Shown: in pieces, positions 41,985 through 49,826 of the stretch
Numbering within the stretch: position 1 is the stretch's first letter
Layout of the letters: each line of letters opens with the position of its first letter
Assembly (NCBI RefSeq): GCF_900188255.1
Contig: NZ_FZNS01000013.1
Coordinates: forward strand, 1 to 64,000
DNA: 64,000 nt
Reading direction: 5' to 3'
Origin: Hymenobacter mucosus
GTDB lineage: Bacteria > Bacteroidota > Bacteroidia > Cytophagales > Hymenobacteraceae
Translations under genes and position numbers: made by a program
The notes under the pieces: generated by a model
Databases searched by the model: none
The model's input: only the letters and a program-made list of their open reading frames with translations
What the model was told of the DNA's origin: nothing

Positions 41985-43502
41985 ATGCAAACAATCCCTA
42001 CTCCCAAACCTATTGTACCATTACGGAACCGGCAAGACCTATTCCTTTCCGAAAGCCAAGTACGCCAGCCCAGTCTAGCGTACCATTCGGACTCACCGGT
42101 GTCGTTCGACCGGCTGTGCCTGTTCTGTTTCGGGTGGGCTATGGCCTCGCTGCTTCACTGCCTATCGTTCTCCGAGCGGTTCACCAGTGAGTTTCCGTTC
42201 AGCTATGCCCTTATTGTGGCTGCTTCCTTAGTTATTCTCAACCCGCGCTCCGTGGGCTTGTTTCTCGTCATGGTCAGCATGAGCTTGTGCAATACGCTGA
42301 CCTGGATGCCCCAAGAGCCTAACCACATTCTCTTCGAGTTTATTGTTAACCTAGGAATTCTGAGTGCGCTGGGTTGGGCGCTGTTCCGCCACTTCCGGGC
42401 GGGCGGCACGCGGGAGATGTTGCAAACGCCGCTAGTGCGCGTGGGGCTGTTTAATGCCTTTGCGCCTTTTGTCCGCCTTAGCTTGGTGGTGCTGTATTTC
42501 TTCGCCGTACTGCATAAGTTGAACTGGGACTATTTCAATATCGACATCAGCTGTAGTACGGTGTTGCTGAAGGGGTACGGCCACCGCCTACCCTTTATCC
42601 CCATCAATACCTTTACTCAGTGGGGGGCCGTTGTTGGTACCCTTGTGGTTGAAACGGCTATTCCCGTGTTGCTCTGCTTCCGGCGCACCCGTTTGGCGGG
42701 TATCCTGCTGGGAATGGGGTTCCATTATTTCCTGGCTATCCATCCCGCTCAAGGACTATTTAGCTTTTCGGGCTTACTGTTTGCCAGCTATCTGCTGTTT
42801 GTGCCCATGAGCTTGCCCGGCAAGGTGCAACAGCTAGCTACGTCTTGGTTTGGCAAGGCTACCCAAAAGGTGGCATTTGCCTGCCGGGTACTGCTGATCT
42901 TAGGCATACTCGGCTTGGTAGCAGCTGGGGCGACTACCCACGCCGTAGGCCTGTTGGTATGTCTTGTGTGGGGTGCCCTGCTGATAGCGGGCTACTTGCT
43001 GATGATGCGTGGCTTCACCGCGGGCAATGAGCGTATGGGGCCACTATTGCGGGTGCAAACGGCGGCTTTTTGGCTGGTACCCGCGGTGCTGATCTTCAAT
43101 GGCCTCAATCCCTACCTTGGGCTAAAGACGGAGAAAAGCTTTTCCATGTTTAGCAACTTGAGAACGGAGGGCGGCGTCAGCAACCATGTGCTGATCCGCA
43201 AAGTGGCCTACCTCACGGATGTGCAGAATGATCTGATTGACATAAAAGCAACGAACCTAGCGGCGCTCCAAGCCTTTGCCGACCAGCAGGAGCTAATTAC
43301 TTACTTCAAGCTGCGCAGCATCACCAGCACCGCTAAACAGGACTTCTACGCCCAGTACACCCGGAACGGGGTGTTGCAAACGGTGCGGGTAGTGAATGGG
43401 GTTAGCACCCAGCCGGAGTTGCTGAAACCTTACCCCTGGCTGGTAAACAAGTTTGTGCGGTTCCGGGCCGTCAACAAAGGAGCGTGCCTGTGCAAACATT
43501 AG
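41985..43502 (+). CDS. HTTM-like polytopic membrane protein
   Basis: 505 residues with about nine to ten membrane helices after a polar N-terminus. The central motif FFAVLHKLNWDYFNIDISCSTVLLKGYGHRLP resembles the HTTM group, membrane proteins related to the vitamin-K-dependent gamma-carboxylase fold, where a Lys/Asn-rich loop follows a helix. A soluble C-terminal segment (about 100 residues, MFSNLRTEGGVSNHVLIRK...) follows the last helix. No function is known for bacterial members. It is alone on its transcript with an AT-rich upstream region and a strong terminator downstream. The family call is moderate. Confidence 0.55.
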   Translation: MQTIPTPKPIVPLRNRQDLFLSESQVRQPSLAYHSDSPVSFDRLCLFCFGWAMASLLHCLSFSERFTSEFPFSYALIVAASLVILNPRSVGLFLVMVSMSLCNTLTWMPQEPNHILFEFIVNLGILSALGWALFRHFRAGGTREMLQTPLVRVGLFNAFAPFVRLSLVVLYFFAVLHKLNWDYFNIDISCSTVLLKGYGHRLPFIPINTFTQWGAVVGTLVVETAIPVLLCFRRTRLAGILLGMGFHYFLAIHPAQGLFSFSGLLFASYLLFVPMSLPGKVQQLATSWFGKATQKVAFACRVLLILGILGLVAAGATTHAVGLLVCLVWGALLIAGYLLMMRGFTAGNERMGPLLRVQTAAFWLVPAVLIFNGLNPYLGLKTEKSFSMFSNLRTEGGVSNHVLIRKVAYLTDVQNDLIDIKATNLAALQAFADQQELITYFKLRSITSTAKQDFYAQYTRNGVLQTVRVVNGVSTQPELLKPYPWLVNKFVRFRAVNKGACLCKH

Positions 43503-43532
43503 GGTAGCCGCACGCTCACTGACCAAGAGACA

Positions 43533-43581
43533 CCCAGACGCCCGGCGCGCTCAACTCTGTTGAATGCGCCGGGCGTCTGGG
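43533..43581. terminator. Strong bidirectional terminator
   Basis: CCCAGACGCCCGGCGC (43533-43548) pairs exactly with 43566-43581; an inner TCAAC...GTTGA helix extends it. It separates the convergent HTTM-like and VOC dioxygenase genes and is followed by TTTGGATTT on the plus strand. Confidence 0.75.
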
Positions 43582-43599
43582 CGTTTGGATTTATTGCGC

Positions 43600-44535
43600 C
43601 TAGCCGATGGGAGGGAGTACCGCCTCTAAGCGGGCCCGCAGGTGCTCGTGCTGTTTGGGCAGCTTGAGGCCGGTGCCAAGTTCGGCCAAGGGTTCGTCCA
43701 CAGTGAAGCCAGGGTTTTCGGTAGCAATTTCAAACAGTACCCCGCCCGGCTCGCGGAAGTACACCGAGTGGAAATAGTCGCGGTCAATTTGCGGAGTAGG
43801 TTGCAGGCCTTTCTCGATCAGCTTCTTGCGAATGTACAGCTCGGCTTCGTCGTCTTTCACGCGAAAGGCAATGTGGTGCACCGAGCCGCCGGCCGTAACG
43901 CTCCGCGCTTCCCCCGGTACTTCCACCAGGTCGATGTAGGCGGCGCCTTGCACCGTATCGGTCACGTAGCGGTACCGATTCACGTGTTGCTCCAGCAGCG
44001 TATAGCCAAACACGTCCGTCAGGATTTCGGCCGTGCCCTTGATGCTAGCCAGGGTGAGCGTAACGGTGTGAAACCCTCTGGTAGCTACTGCCGCACCTAC
44101 TTCGGAGGTTGTCCAGGGGGTGCGCGGGTCGTCGGTCTTGGATACAATCAGCTCCAGTTTCAGGCCGTCGGGGTCGAGGAAGGTAAGGTACTGCTCCCCA
44201 AACTTCTCGCTGGGCTTGTTGTACGTCACGCCGTGCTCGTCGAAGCGCTTCATCCAGAACTCAAAGCTGCCGGCCGGTACCGAGTAGCCTACCTCCGTAG
44301 CCTGCCCCAGGCCACGCCGGCCCGGCGTGATGTTCAACCAGGGAAAAAACGTGAGGATAGTACCCGCTGAACCGGTTTCGTCGCCGAAGTAGAAGTGGTA
44401 CGTGCCAGGGTCGTCGAAATTCACGGTTTTCTTAAGGAAGCGCAGCCCCAGAACTTTGGTGTAGAAATCAAAGTTGCGCTGAGCGTTGCCAGCAATGGCC
44501 GTAACGTGGTGCAGGCCTAGAATGCGAGGTTCCAT
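43600..44535 (-). CDS. VOC-family ring-cleaving dioxygenase (MhqO-like)
   Basis: 311 residues with two vicinal-oxygen-chelate modules: N-terminal LGLHHVTAIAGNAQRNFDFYTKVLGLRF with the first metal His, and a second module starting GFHTVTLTLASIKGTAEILTDVFGY; SVHHIAFRV and a late Glu in GVLFEIATENPGF supply the other ligands. It fits the 'ring-cleaving dioxygenase' proteins related to Bacillus MhqO/MhqA, which act on hydroquinone- or catechol-type compounds. It follows an alpha/beta hydrolase gene by 50 bases on the same strand, the same pairing as MhqD with MhqO. Confidence 0.85.
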   Translation of the reverse strand: MEPRILGLHHVTAIAGNAQRNFDFYTKVLGLRFLKKTVNFDDPGTYHFYFGDETGSAGTILTFFPWLNITPGRRGLGQATEVGYSVPAGSFEFWMKRFDEHGVTYNKPSEKFGEQYLTFLDPDGLKLELIVSKTDDPRTPWTTSEVGAAVATRGFHTVTLTLASIKGTAEILTDVFGYTLLEQHVNRYRYVTDTVQGAAYIDLVEVPGEARSVTAGGSVHHIAFRVKDDEAELYIRKKLIEKGLQPTPQIDRDYFHSVYFREPGGVLFEIATENPGFTVDEPLAELGTGLKLPKQHEHLRARLEAVLPPIG

Positions 44536-44585
44536 GTAGAGTAAGGTAAAGGGTAAGAGGTAAGCAGCGTACTGCTGGCTGGGCC

Positions 44586-45206
44586 TTACCGGCCAAAGAC
44601 TAAGCTATTGGCTAGGTTGAGTTCTTCTTGCGTGATGGTATGCCCCATATTCGGGTATACCTTTTCGGTTACGTGCGCGCCCAGCGCCGTCAGTAGGGCC
44701 GTGGAGGCCCGCACGCGTTCCACCGGTACGTGAAAGTCAGGGTCGCTGGTGCCAATGAAGACGGGAGTGCCTGCAAAGTCGCCCTGGTAGCCCTCAGGCC
44801 GAAGCTGGTCGCCAATCAAGCCACCCGTGAAGGCAACCACGCCCCCGTACCGGGTAGCATGGCGAGCTACGTACTCTAAGGTAAGGCAAGCCCCCTGCGA
44901 GAAGCCCAGAAAGTACAGGTTATCGGCGGTAATGCCAGCAGCCTGAGCGTGGGCCACGGTGCGGCCTACAGCGGCCAGGGCATCTGTCAGCCAAGGCTCA
45001 TTCTGCGCCACCGGGGCCAAAAAGGAATTCGGGTACCACGTGTTCTGGGTGGCCTGCGGGGCCAGCAATGCAAACCCTGGTAAGTGCAGGTGCGCAGCTA
45101 GCGACAAAATATCGGCTGCACTACCGCCCCGACCGTGTAGCATAATGAGGCCCTTAGTGGCCGTAGCAACGGGCTGCCCGCCCGTTCGAAGTGGTTCTTG
45201 ATGCAT
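44586..45206 (-). CDS. Phospholipase/carboxylesterase-type hydrolase (MhqD-like)
   Basis: 206 residues of the phospholipase/carboxylesterase family (PF02230): LIMLHGRGGSAADILSLAAHL near the start, nucleophile Ser in FLGFSQGACLTLEY, Asp in GTSDPDFHVPVERV and His in PNMGHTITQEEL. Cytoplasmic, no signal. It is the first gene of a two-gene unit with the VOC dioxygenase, as in Bacillus quinone-resistance operons. Its gene start is divergent from the TetR gene 243 bases away. The exact substrate is not known. Confidence 0.85.
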   Translation of the reverse strand: MHQEPLRTGGQPVATATKGLIMLHGRGGSAADILSLAAHLHLPGFALLAPQATQNTWYPNSFLAPVAQNEPWLTDALAAVGRTVAHAQAAGITADNLYFLGFSQGACLTLEYVARHATRYGGVVAFTGGLIGDQLRPEGYQGDFAGTPVFIGTSDPDFHVPVERVRASTALLTALGAHVTEKVYPNMGHTITQEELNLANSLVFGR

Positions 45207-45413
45207 AAATACCTCCTACGGGAATTAGCTGTCGACGGAAAATCTTACCCGGCAGTATACGCAAAGAGTGCTTCTCTACCAGCGCCCGACGCTGGGTAAA
45301 CCCTGCACATTGGGGTATGTGGGCTTGGTTGTCATCAAGCCACACGGCGTAGCTTAAGGCTCGGCTTCATTGAAGTCAAGAAAACAGAGTTGCTGAGTCA
45401 TATTATTAACTAT

Positions 45414-45429
45414 GTCTCAAATGTGAGAC
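45414..45429 (+). promoter_or_regulatory. TetR operator GTCTCA-N4-TGAGAC
   Basis: A perfect inverted repeat GTCTCA-AATG-TGAGAC just upstream of the TAAGTTTG -7 box of the TetR gene, so binding would block its promoter. The same palindrome, with one change, lies upstream of the flavoprotein gene at 46029-46044. That both flank the TetR gene makes autoregulation likely. Confidence 0.7.
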
Positions 45430-45437
45430 TTTATGCG

Positions 45438-45445
45438 TAAGTTTG
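45438..45445 (+). promoter_or_regulatory. -7 box TAAGTTTG at the TetR start
   Basis: Exact TAnnTTTG, ending only four bases before the ATG at 45450. Transcription would start at or next to the start codon, so the mRNA may be leaderless. Confidence 0.55.
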
Positions 45446-45449
45446 CGCC

Positions 45450-46010
45450 ATGTCAGCGTCGCAAACTCAGCACCGCATCATCGAAGCCGCTATTCTCGTG
45501 TTCAACGAGGACTATTCGGCCCCGCTGGAGCACGTTGCGGAGCAAGCCGACGTTACCCGGCGGACGTTGCACCGCTACTTCACCGGCCGCGAGGAGCTAC
45601 TGGCCTCGTGCGCGCAGGAAATGCGTCGGAGTTGCCAGCAGGCCATGTTGCAGGCGTTGAACAGCTCCGCCGAGCCGCGCAAGCAGCTAGAATACATGCT
45701 GTACGCCGGAGTAGACTGCGGTGCTAAGTATGCCCTCTTCAACAAGCTGCACTCCCGACCCGAGCACCACCATACCCCCCTCAATGCTGATTGTGCTGCC
45801 TACGATTCCGTTTGTAGCCGCTTTCGTAATGTGATTACCCAATTGCAGGAACAGGGCGCTATCAGCCTGCATCTGACTACGGCCTGGGTAATGGCTCTGT
45901 TCAATGGGGTGGTAGTTGCCACCGTCAATGCGGCTACTGCTGGGGCCGTGGCCCCCAATAGCTTAAAGGAATTTGCTTGGTTTTCATTTAGCAAAGGCAT
46001 TGGGGTGTGA
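45450..46010 (+). CDS. TetR family transcriptional repressor
   Basis: 186 residues. The N-terminal helix-turn-helix is evident: RIIEAAILVFNEDYSAPLEHVAEQADVTRRTLHRYFTGREELLASCAQEM. The ligand domain is Cys- and Leu-rich with several scattered Cys (YAGVDCGAKYAL; NADCAAYDSVCSRF), which could support thiol or electrophile sensing. Its gene has an operator and -7 box directly before the ATG, and the following flavoprotein gene has a near-identical operator. It likely represses itself and that gene. A role for the hydrolase-dioxygenase unit upstream is possible but not shown. Confidence 0.9.
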   Translation: MSASQTQHRIIEAAILVFNEDYSAPLEHVAEQADVTRRTLHRYFTGREELLASCAQEMRRSCQQAMLQALNSSAEPRKQLEYMLYAGVDCGAKYALFNKLHSRPEHHHTPLNADCAAYDSVCSRFRNVITQLQEQGAISLHLTTAWVMALFNGVVVATVNAATAGAVAPNSLKEFAWFSFSKGIGV

Positions 46011-46028
46011 TTTTTTTTGCTTCGCAGT

Positions 46029-46044
46029 GTCTCACTTTTGAGAA
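46029..46044 (+). promoter_or_regulatory. Second TetR operator before the flavoprotein gene
   Basis: GTCTCA-CTTT-TGAGAA, identical to the operator at 45414-45429 in half-sites except for the last base, with the same 4-bp spacer. It lies 35 bases before the ATG at 46079, next to a one-mismatch -7 box TACCCTTG at 46049-46056. Confidence 0.7.
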
Positions 46045-46078
46045 AATATACCCTTGTAAGAGACAAAAATTTGTTGCT

Positions 46079-46984
46079 ATGGAAGACCAAGAAGTACTGG
46101 ACGCAGTGATAGTAGGCGGCAGTTACGCAGGGCTGGCGGCTGCCATGTCGTTGGGGCGGGCCCGGCGCAACGTGTTGATTCTGGACAGCGGCCTGCCGTG
46201 CAACCGTCAGACCCCGCACTCACATAATTTCTTAACTCAAGATGGTAGCACGCCGGCAGCTATTGCGGCGCAGGCGTTGGCACAGGTCCTAGCTTACCCA
46301 ACTGTGCAGTTGTGCCGGGAGGTGGCCGTTGCCGCCACGGGCGCAGACAATGACTTCCGGGTAACAACAGCCTCGGGAGCGACGGTTCGGGCCCGTAAAC
46401 TACTCTTTGCTACCGGTGTGCACGACCAGATGCCCGCCATTCCTGGTTTTGCCGAAAGCTGGGGCATCTCGGTAATTCACTGCCCTTACTGCCACGGCTA
46501 CGAGTACCGCGACCAGCCCACCGGCATCCTGCTCAATGGTGACATGGCCGTGGAGCAGGTGCGGCTACTGCTGAATTGGACTCCCACCTTGACGGTTTTC
46601 ACCAACGGCCCATCAACTATTCAGCCCGAACACCGCCAGCGGTTGTCGGAGCGCGGCATTGCGGTAGAAGAAGCACCCGTAGAGCAGATTGTGCACCAGA
46701 GTGGCTACCTAACGCACGTAGTGCTAGCCGGTGGCCGCCAGGTGGCACTACGCGCGCTATACGCCCGGCCAGCCTTCACCCAGCACTGCCTTCTACCTCA
46801 AGAACTGGGCTGCACGCTCACCGAGCAGGGCCACCTAGCCGTTGATACCCTGCAGAAAACCAACGTCCCCGGAGTGTACGCCGCCGGCGACGCCACTACG
46901 CCCATACGCACGGTAAGCGTGGCTGTAGCTGCCGGCACCTTGGCAGGCGCCATGCTTAGCCGTGAAATGCTCGATGCGCTATAA
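46079..46984 (+). CDS. NAD(P)/FAD oxidoreductase, thioredoxin-reductase-like
   Basis: 301 residues from ATG 46079. The FAD motif is AVIVGGSYAGLAAAMSLGRA near residue 8, the redox-active pair is in HCPYCHGYEY (CxxC, as in TrxB-type reductases, about residues 141-144) and the C-terminal FAD block is GVYAAGDATTPIRTV. It is a low-Mr flavoprotein disulfide reductase-like protein rather than a proven TrxB; the second NAD(P) motif is degenerate (ILLNGDMAVEQ). The frame extends upstream to 46007, but the operator lies within that part, so 46079 is preferred. It is controlled by the adjacent TetR protein, by inference. Confidence 0.85.
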   Translation: MEDQEVLDAVIVGGSYAGLAAAMSLGRARRNVLILDSGLPCNRQTPHSHNFLTQDGSTPAAIAAQALAQVLAYPTVQLCREVAVAATGADNDFRVTTASGATVRARKLLFATGVHDQMPAIPGFAESWGISVIHCPYCHGYEYRDQPTGILLNGDMAVEQVRLLLNWTPTLTVFTNGPSTIQPEHRQRLSERGIAVEEAPVEQIVHQSGYLTHVVLAGGRQVALRALYARPAFTQHCLLPQELGCTLTEQGHLAVDTLQKTNVPGVYAAGDATTPIRTVSVAVAAGTLAGAMLSREMLDAL

Positions 46985-47048
46985 TCCTTTAACTTCTTAA
47001 TAATCCGTTTGTAGGCACTTTTGGGAAAGAAAAGTAGCTAACCGGCTG

Positions 47049-47112
47049 AAGAGGCCTTGGAAGTACCTTGCCAGTAACCTATAAGAATAGGGCGGGTAGT
47101 CCAAGGCCTCTT
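47049..47112. terminator. Terminator between the flavoprotein and GH43 genes
   Basis: AAGAGGCCTTGGA (47049-47061) pairs exactly with TCCAAGGCCTCTT (47100-47112) around a 38-base loop, between convergent genes; the stretch after it (ATCAGTAGTTG) is only weakly T-rich. Confidence 0.6.
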
Positions 47113-47156
47113 ATCAGTAGTTGTACCTCTCCACAGTTGAGAAGGTAGACCAACTG

Positions 47157-48194
47157 TTACAACGGCTGCTTACTCACGCCAGCCGCCGTAATTTTCACGG
47201 GCTTTATCAGGCCTTGTGCGTCGAAGGTGAGCTGGTCGATGCAGGTAACGCGGTGGTTGGCGTCGGTTTCGCCGAGGGGGCGGCGGTGGTAGACGATGTA
47301 CCAGGTATCAGTGTTGGGAGCGTGTAGCACCGAGTGGTGGCCCGCTCCGGTGGCGACTTGTGGGTCTTGCTGTAGAATTTTACCAACGCGTTTGAACGGT
47401 CCCAGGGGCGAGTCGGCCACGGCGTAGGCCACGGAGTAGTTGGGTCCACCCCAGCCACCCTCCGACCACATGAAGTAGTATTTGCCGTCTTTGCGAAACA
47501 TGAACGGTCCTTCCACATAGTTCTGGGGCGTAATTTCCTTGAACGTAGTGCCATCGGGGAAGGGGGTGAAGCCCGTGAAATCGTCCTTTAGCCGCGCAAT
47601 GTTGCAGTGCGACCATCCTCCGTAGATCAGGTAGTACTGCCCATCCTGGTCGTGAAACACGAACTGGTCGATGGGCTGGGCGCCGTTGTGAATGTTGCCA
47701 ATCAGGGGCTTGCCCAAGTAGTCGGCAAACGGACCTTCCGGCCGGTTGGCTACGGCCACGCCAATGCCGCCTACTTCGCCTTCGTGCACGTCGTTGGCGC
47801 CAAAGAACAGAAAGTACTTGCCGCCCTTCTCAATTACCGAGGGGGCCCACATGGCCTTCTGAGCCCAGTTCACGCGGGTCGTGTCGATGATGCGCGGGTG
47901 CTTGGTCCAGTTAACCAGGTCAGGCGAGGAGAAGGCATCCATGAACACCTGCTGCTCATAGGGGGCAGAATACGTGGGGTACACCCAGTATTGCTTGCCG
48001 AAGATGGCGCCCTCCGGATCGGCGTACCACCCCGGAAATACCGGATTGCCCGAGGTGGTTTTAGTGGTCTTGAGCCTCGCAGCGTTGGCTGGTTTTTTGG
48101 CCGGAGCAGAAGCTTTTTGGGCTACCACAGCCGGGGCCAGAAACAGGCTAGCCAGCGCGCTAAGCAGGAGGGCTTTTCTTATGGGAGTTTTCAT
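47157..48194 (-). CDS. Glycoside hydrolase family 43 protein
   Basis: 345 residues with a signal peptide (MKTPIRKALLLSALASLFLAPAVVAQ). The five-bladed GH43 layout is visible: catalytic base Asp in WYADPEGAIFGKQYWVYPTY, a pKa-tuning Asp in AQPIDQFVFHDQDGQYYLIYGG and the acid Glu in NYVEGPFMFRKDGKYYFMWS. GH43 includes arabinosidases, xylosidases and related enzymes; the exact specificity cannot be read. It is the last gene of the minus-strand polysaccharide operon, 116 bases after GH125, so it probably removes side groups from the mannose-containing substrate. Confidence 0.88.
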   Translation of the reverse strand: MKTPIRKALLLSALASLFLAPAVVAQKASAPAKKPANAARLKTTKTTSGNPVFPGWYADPEGAIFGKQYWVYPTYSAPYEQQVFMDAFSSPDLVNWTKHPRIIDTTRVNWAQKAMWAPSVIEKGGKYFLFFGANDVHEGEVGGIGVAVANRPEGPFADYLGKPLIGNIHNGAQPIDQFVFHDQDGQYYLIYGGWSHCNIARLKDDFTGFTPFPDGTTFKEITPQNYVEGPFMFRKDGKYYFMWSEGGWGGPNYSVAYAVADSPLGPFKRVGKILQQDPQVATGAGHHSVLHAPNTDTWYIVYHRRPLGETDANHRVTCIDQLTFDAQGLIKPVKITAAGVSKQPL

Positions 48195-48310
48195 ATTCGG
48201 GCGCGAGCAAGCCGCGTGCAGGACAGGTTCAGCAGTTATTTATACCCAAAGCCCGCGCCACGGGCAAGGGTGAGCGTAGGTGGGTAGGACACCAAGGCGA
48301 AGGAGGTGCC

Positions 48311-49729
48311 CTAAGCTAGCAGCTGGGGCTTCTCCTGGTACACTTTCCACAGAAACTCACCAAAGATGGTATTGGCCCAGGCAAACCACGAGCGGGTAAA
48401 CTTGCTGGCGTCGTCCTTGTGAAAGGACTCGTGCATGTAGCCCGTGCCTGCGTGGGTGGCCTTCAGACTCTGCACGCAGTCCCTGATTTCGGCGTCGTTG
48501 GTGCTGGTGAGGCCGCGGGTGGTAATGGCAATGGGCCAAATCATGTCTTGCCCCACGTGCGGCCCGCCAATGCCCTCGGCGGCGGTACCCTTGAAAAAGA
48601 AGGGGTTGGCAGTGGAAAGCAAAAACTTGCGGGTATTCTGGTACACGGGGTCGGTGATGGGCACGGCGCCCAGGTAGGGCAGGGCTACCAGGCTGGGTAC
48701 GTTGGCGTCGTCCATGAGCACATGGCTGCCGAAGCCGTCCACCTCATAGGCGTATAGGTCGCCGTGCTGGGGGTGCTTCACCACGGCGTACTGACGCAAG
48801 GCGGCTTCTACTTCGTTGGCCAGGGCCGTTAGCTCCTGCGCCGTGGCGGCATCCTTGGCCAGGGCCGTCATCATCTCACTGGCCTGGCGCAAGCTTACCA
48901 CCGCGAAGAAGTTGCTGGGTACGAGAAAGGAGTAGAGGGAAGCGTCGTCGCTGGGGCGGAAGGAGGAACAGATCAGTCCCACGGGCCGCACGGGGTAGCC
49001 GTAGCCACTCATGGGCTGGGTATCGGTAGAAGTAGCCGTCTGACGCTGAAACTTGTAGGGCCCCAGGCCTTCCTTGCGCTGTTGCTCCCGGAATGTCTGC
49101 AACGTTTTTTTGATGGCCTGCTGCCACTGCGCATCAAAGGGGGCTGCGTCGTTGGTGGTTTTCCAGTAATGGTAAGCCAGCCGGATGGGGTAGCACAGCG
49201 AGTCAATTTCCCACTTCCGCTCGTGCACGCCCGGCTGCATTTTCGTCAGGTCCGACTTCCACTCGCCTACCTTGGTGTCATCGCCATAGAACGCGTTGGC
49301 ATAAGGGTCCTTGATAACGCAGCGCGTCTGCCGGTTGATGACGCCCGCAATCAGCTGCCGCAGCTCAGCGTCTTTATTCACAAACTGCAAGTAGGGCCAC
49401 ACCTGGGCCGAACTGTCGCGCAGCCACATGGCGTCAATGTCGCCGGTGATAACGTACGTATCGGGGCGGCCCTGCAGGGTAGTGTGGGTGACGGTGGTAT
49501 CCAGGGTGCTGGGGAAGCAGTTAGCGAACAGCCACCCCAGTTCCTTGTCCTTTACCTTCTTGTTGAACTCCACAATGGCCGCTTCTACCGAGCGGCTTCG
49601 AAAGCGCCGTTTCTCCGCCGCCGGCCGCACCACCGGAAAGGCGGGGGCTGCACTAGCGAAGGAGTACTGCTTGAAAAATACGCTGGCGGTAAGCAGGGAA
49701 ACACCCTGGACGAAGGATCTGCGGTTCAT
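48311..49729 (-). CDS. GH125 exo-alpha-1,6-mannosidase
   Basis: 472 residues from ATG 49729, where MNRRSFVQGVSLLTASVFF forms a twin-arginine-like signal; the frame is open to 49861 but the leader is not protein-like. The body matches metal-independent alpha-mannosidases of GH125 (formerly DUF1237): TGDIDAMWLRDSSAQVWPYLQF near residue 95, then IDSLCYPIRLAYHYW, PVGLICSSFRPSDDASLYSFLVPSNFFA and a late FFKGTAAEGIGGPHVGQDMIWPIA. The family removes terminal alpha-1,6-linked mannose. It lies between GH43 and GH92 in the operon, in line with complete mannan or N-glycan digestion. Confidence 0.9.
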   Translation of the reverse strand: MNRRSFVQGVSLLTASVFFKQYSFASAAPAFPVVRPAAEKRRFRSRSVEAAIVEFNKKVKDKELGWLFANCFPSTLDTTVTHTTLQGRPDTYVITGDIDAMWLRDSSAQVWPYLQFVNKDAELRQLIAGVINRQTRCVIKDPYANAFYGDDTKVGEWKSDLTKMQPGVHERKWEIDSLCYPIRLAYHYWKTTNDAAPFDAQWQQAIKKTLQTFREQQRKEGLGPYKFQRQTATSTDTQPMSGYGYPVRPVGLICSSFRPSDDASLYSFLVPSNFFAVVSLRQASEMMTALAKDAATAQELTALANEVEAALRQYAVVKHPQHGDLYAYEVDGFGSHVLMDDANVPSLVALPYLGAVPITDPVYQNTRKFLLSTANPFFFKGTAAEGIGGPHVGQDMIWPIAITTRGLTSTNDAEIRDCVQSLKATHAGTGYMHESFHKDDASKFTRSWFAWANTIFGEFLWKVYQEKPQLLA

Positions 49730-49826
49730 GCGGTGGGTAGGATGGAGGTGGGAGGCACTACGCGGCTGCCTGGGCGGCCCAGCCACCCCGGTAGGTGACC
49801 AGTGCCCCGAGCAGCCGCGCGGCGGG

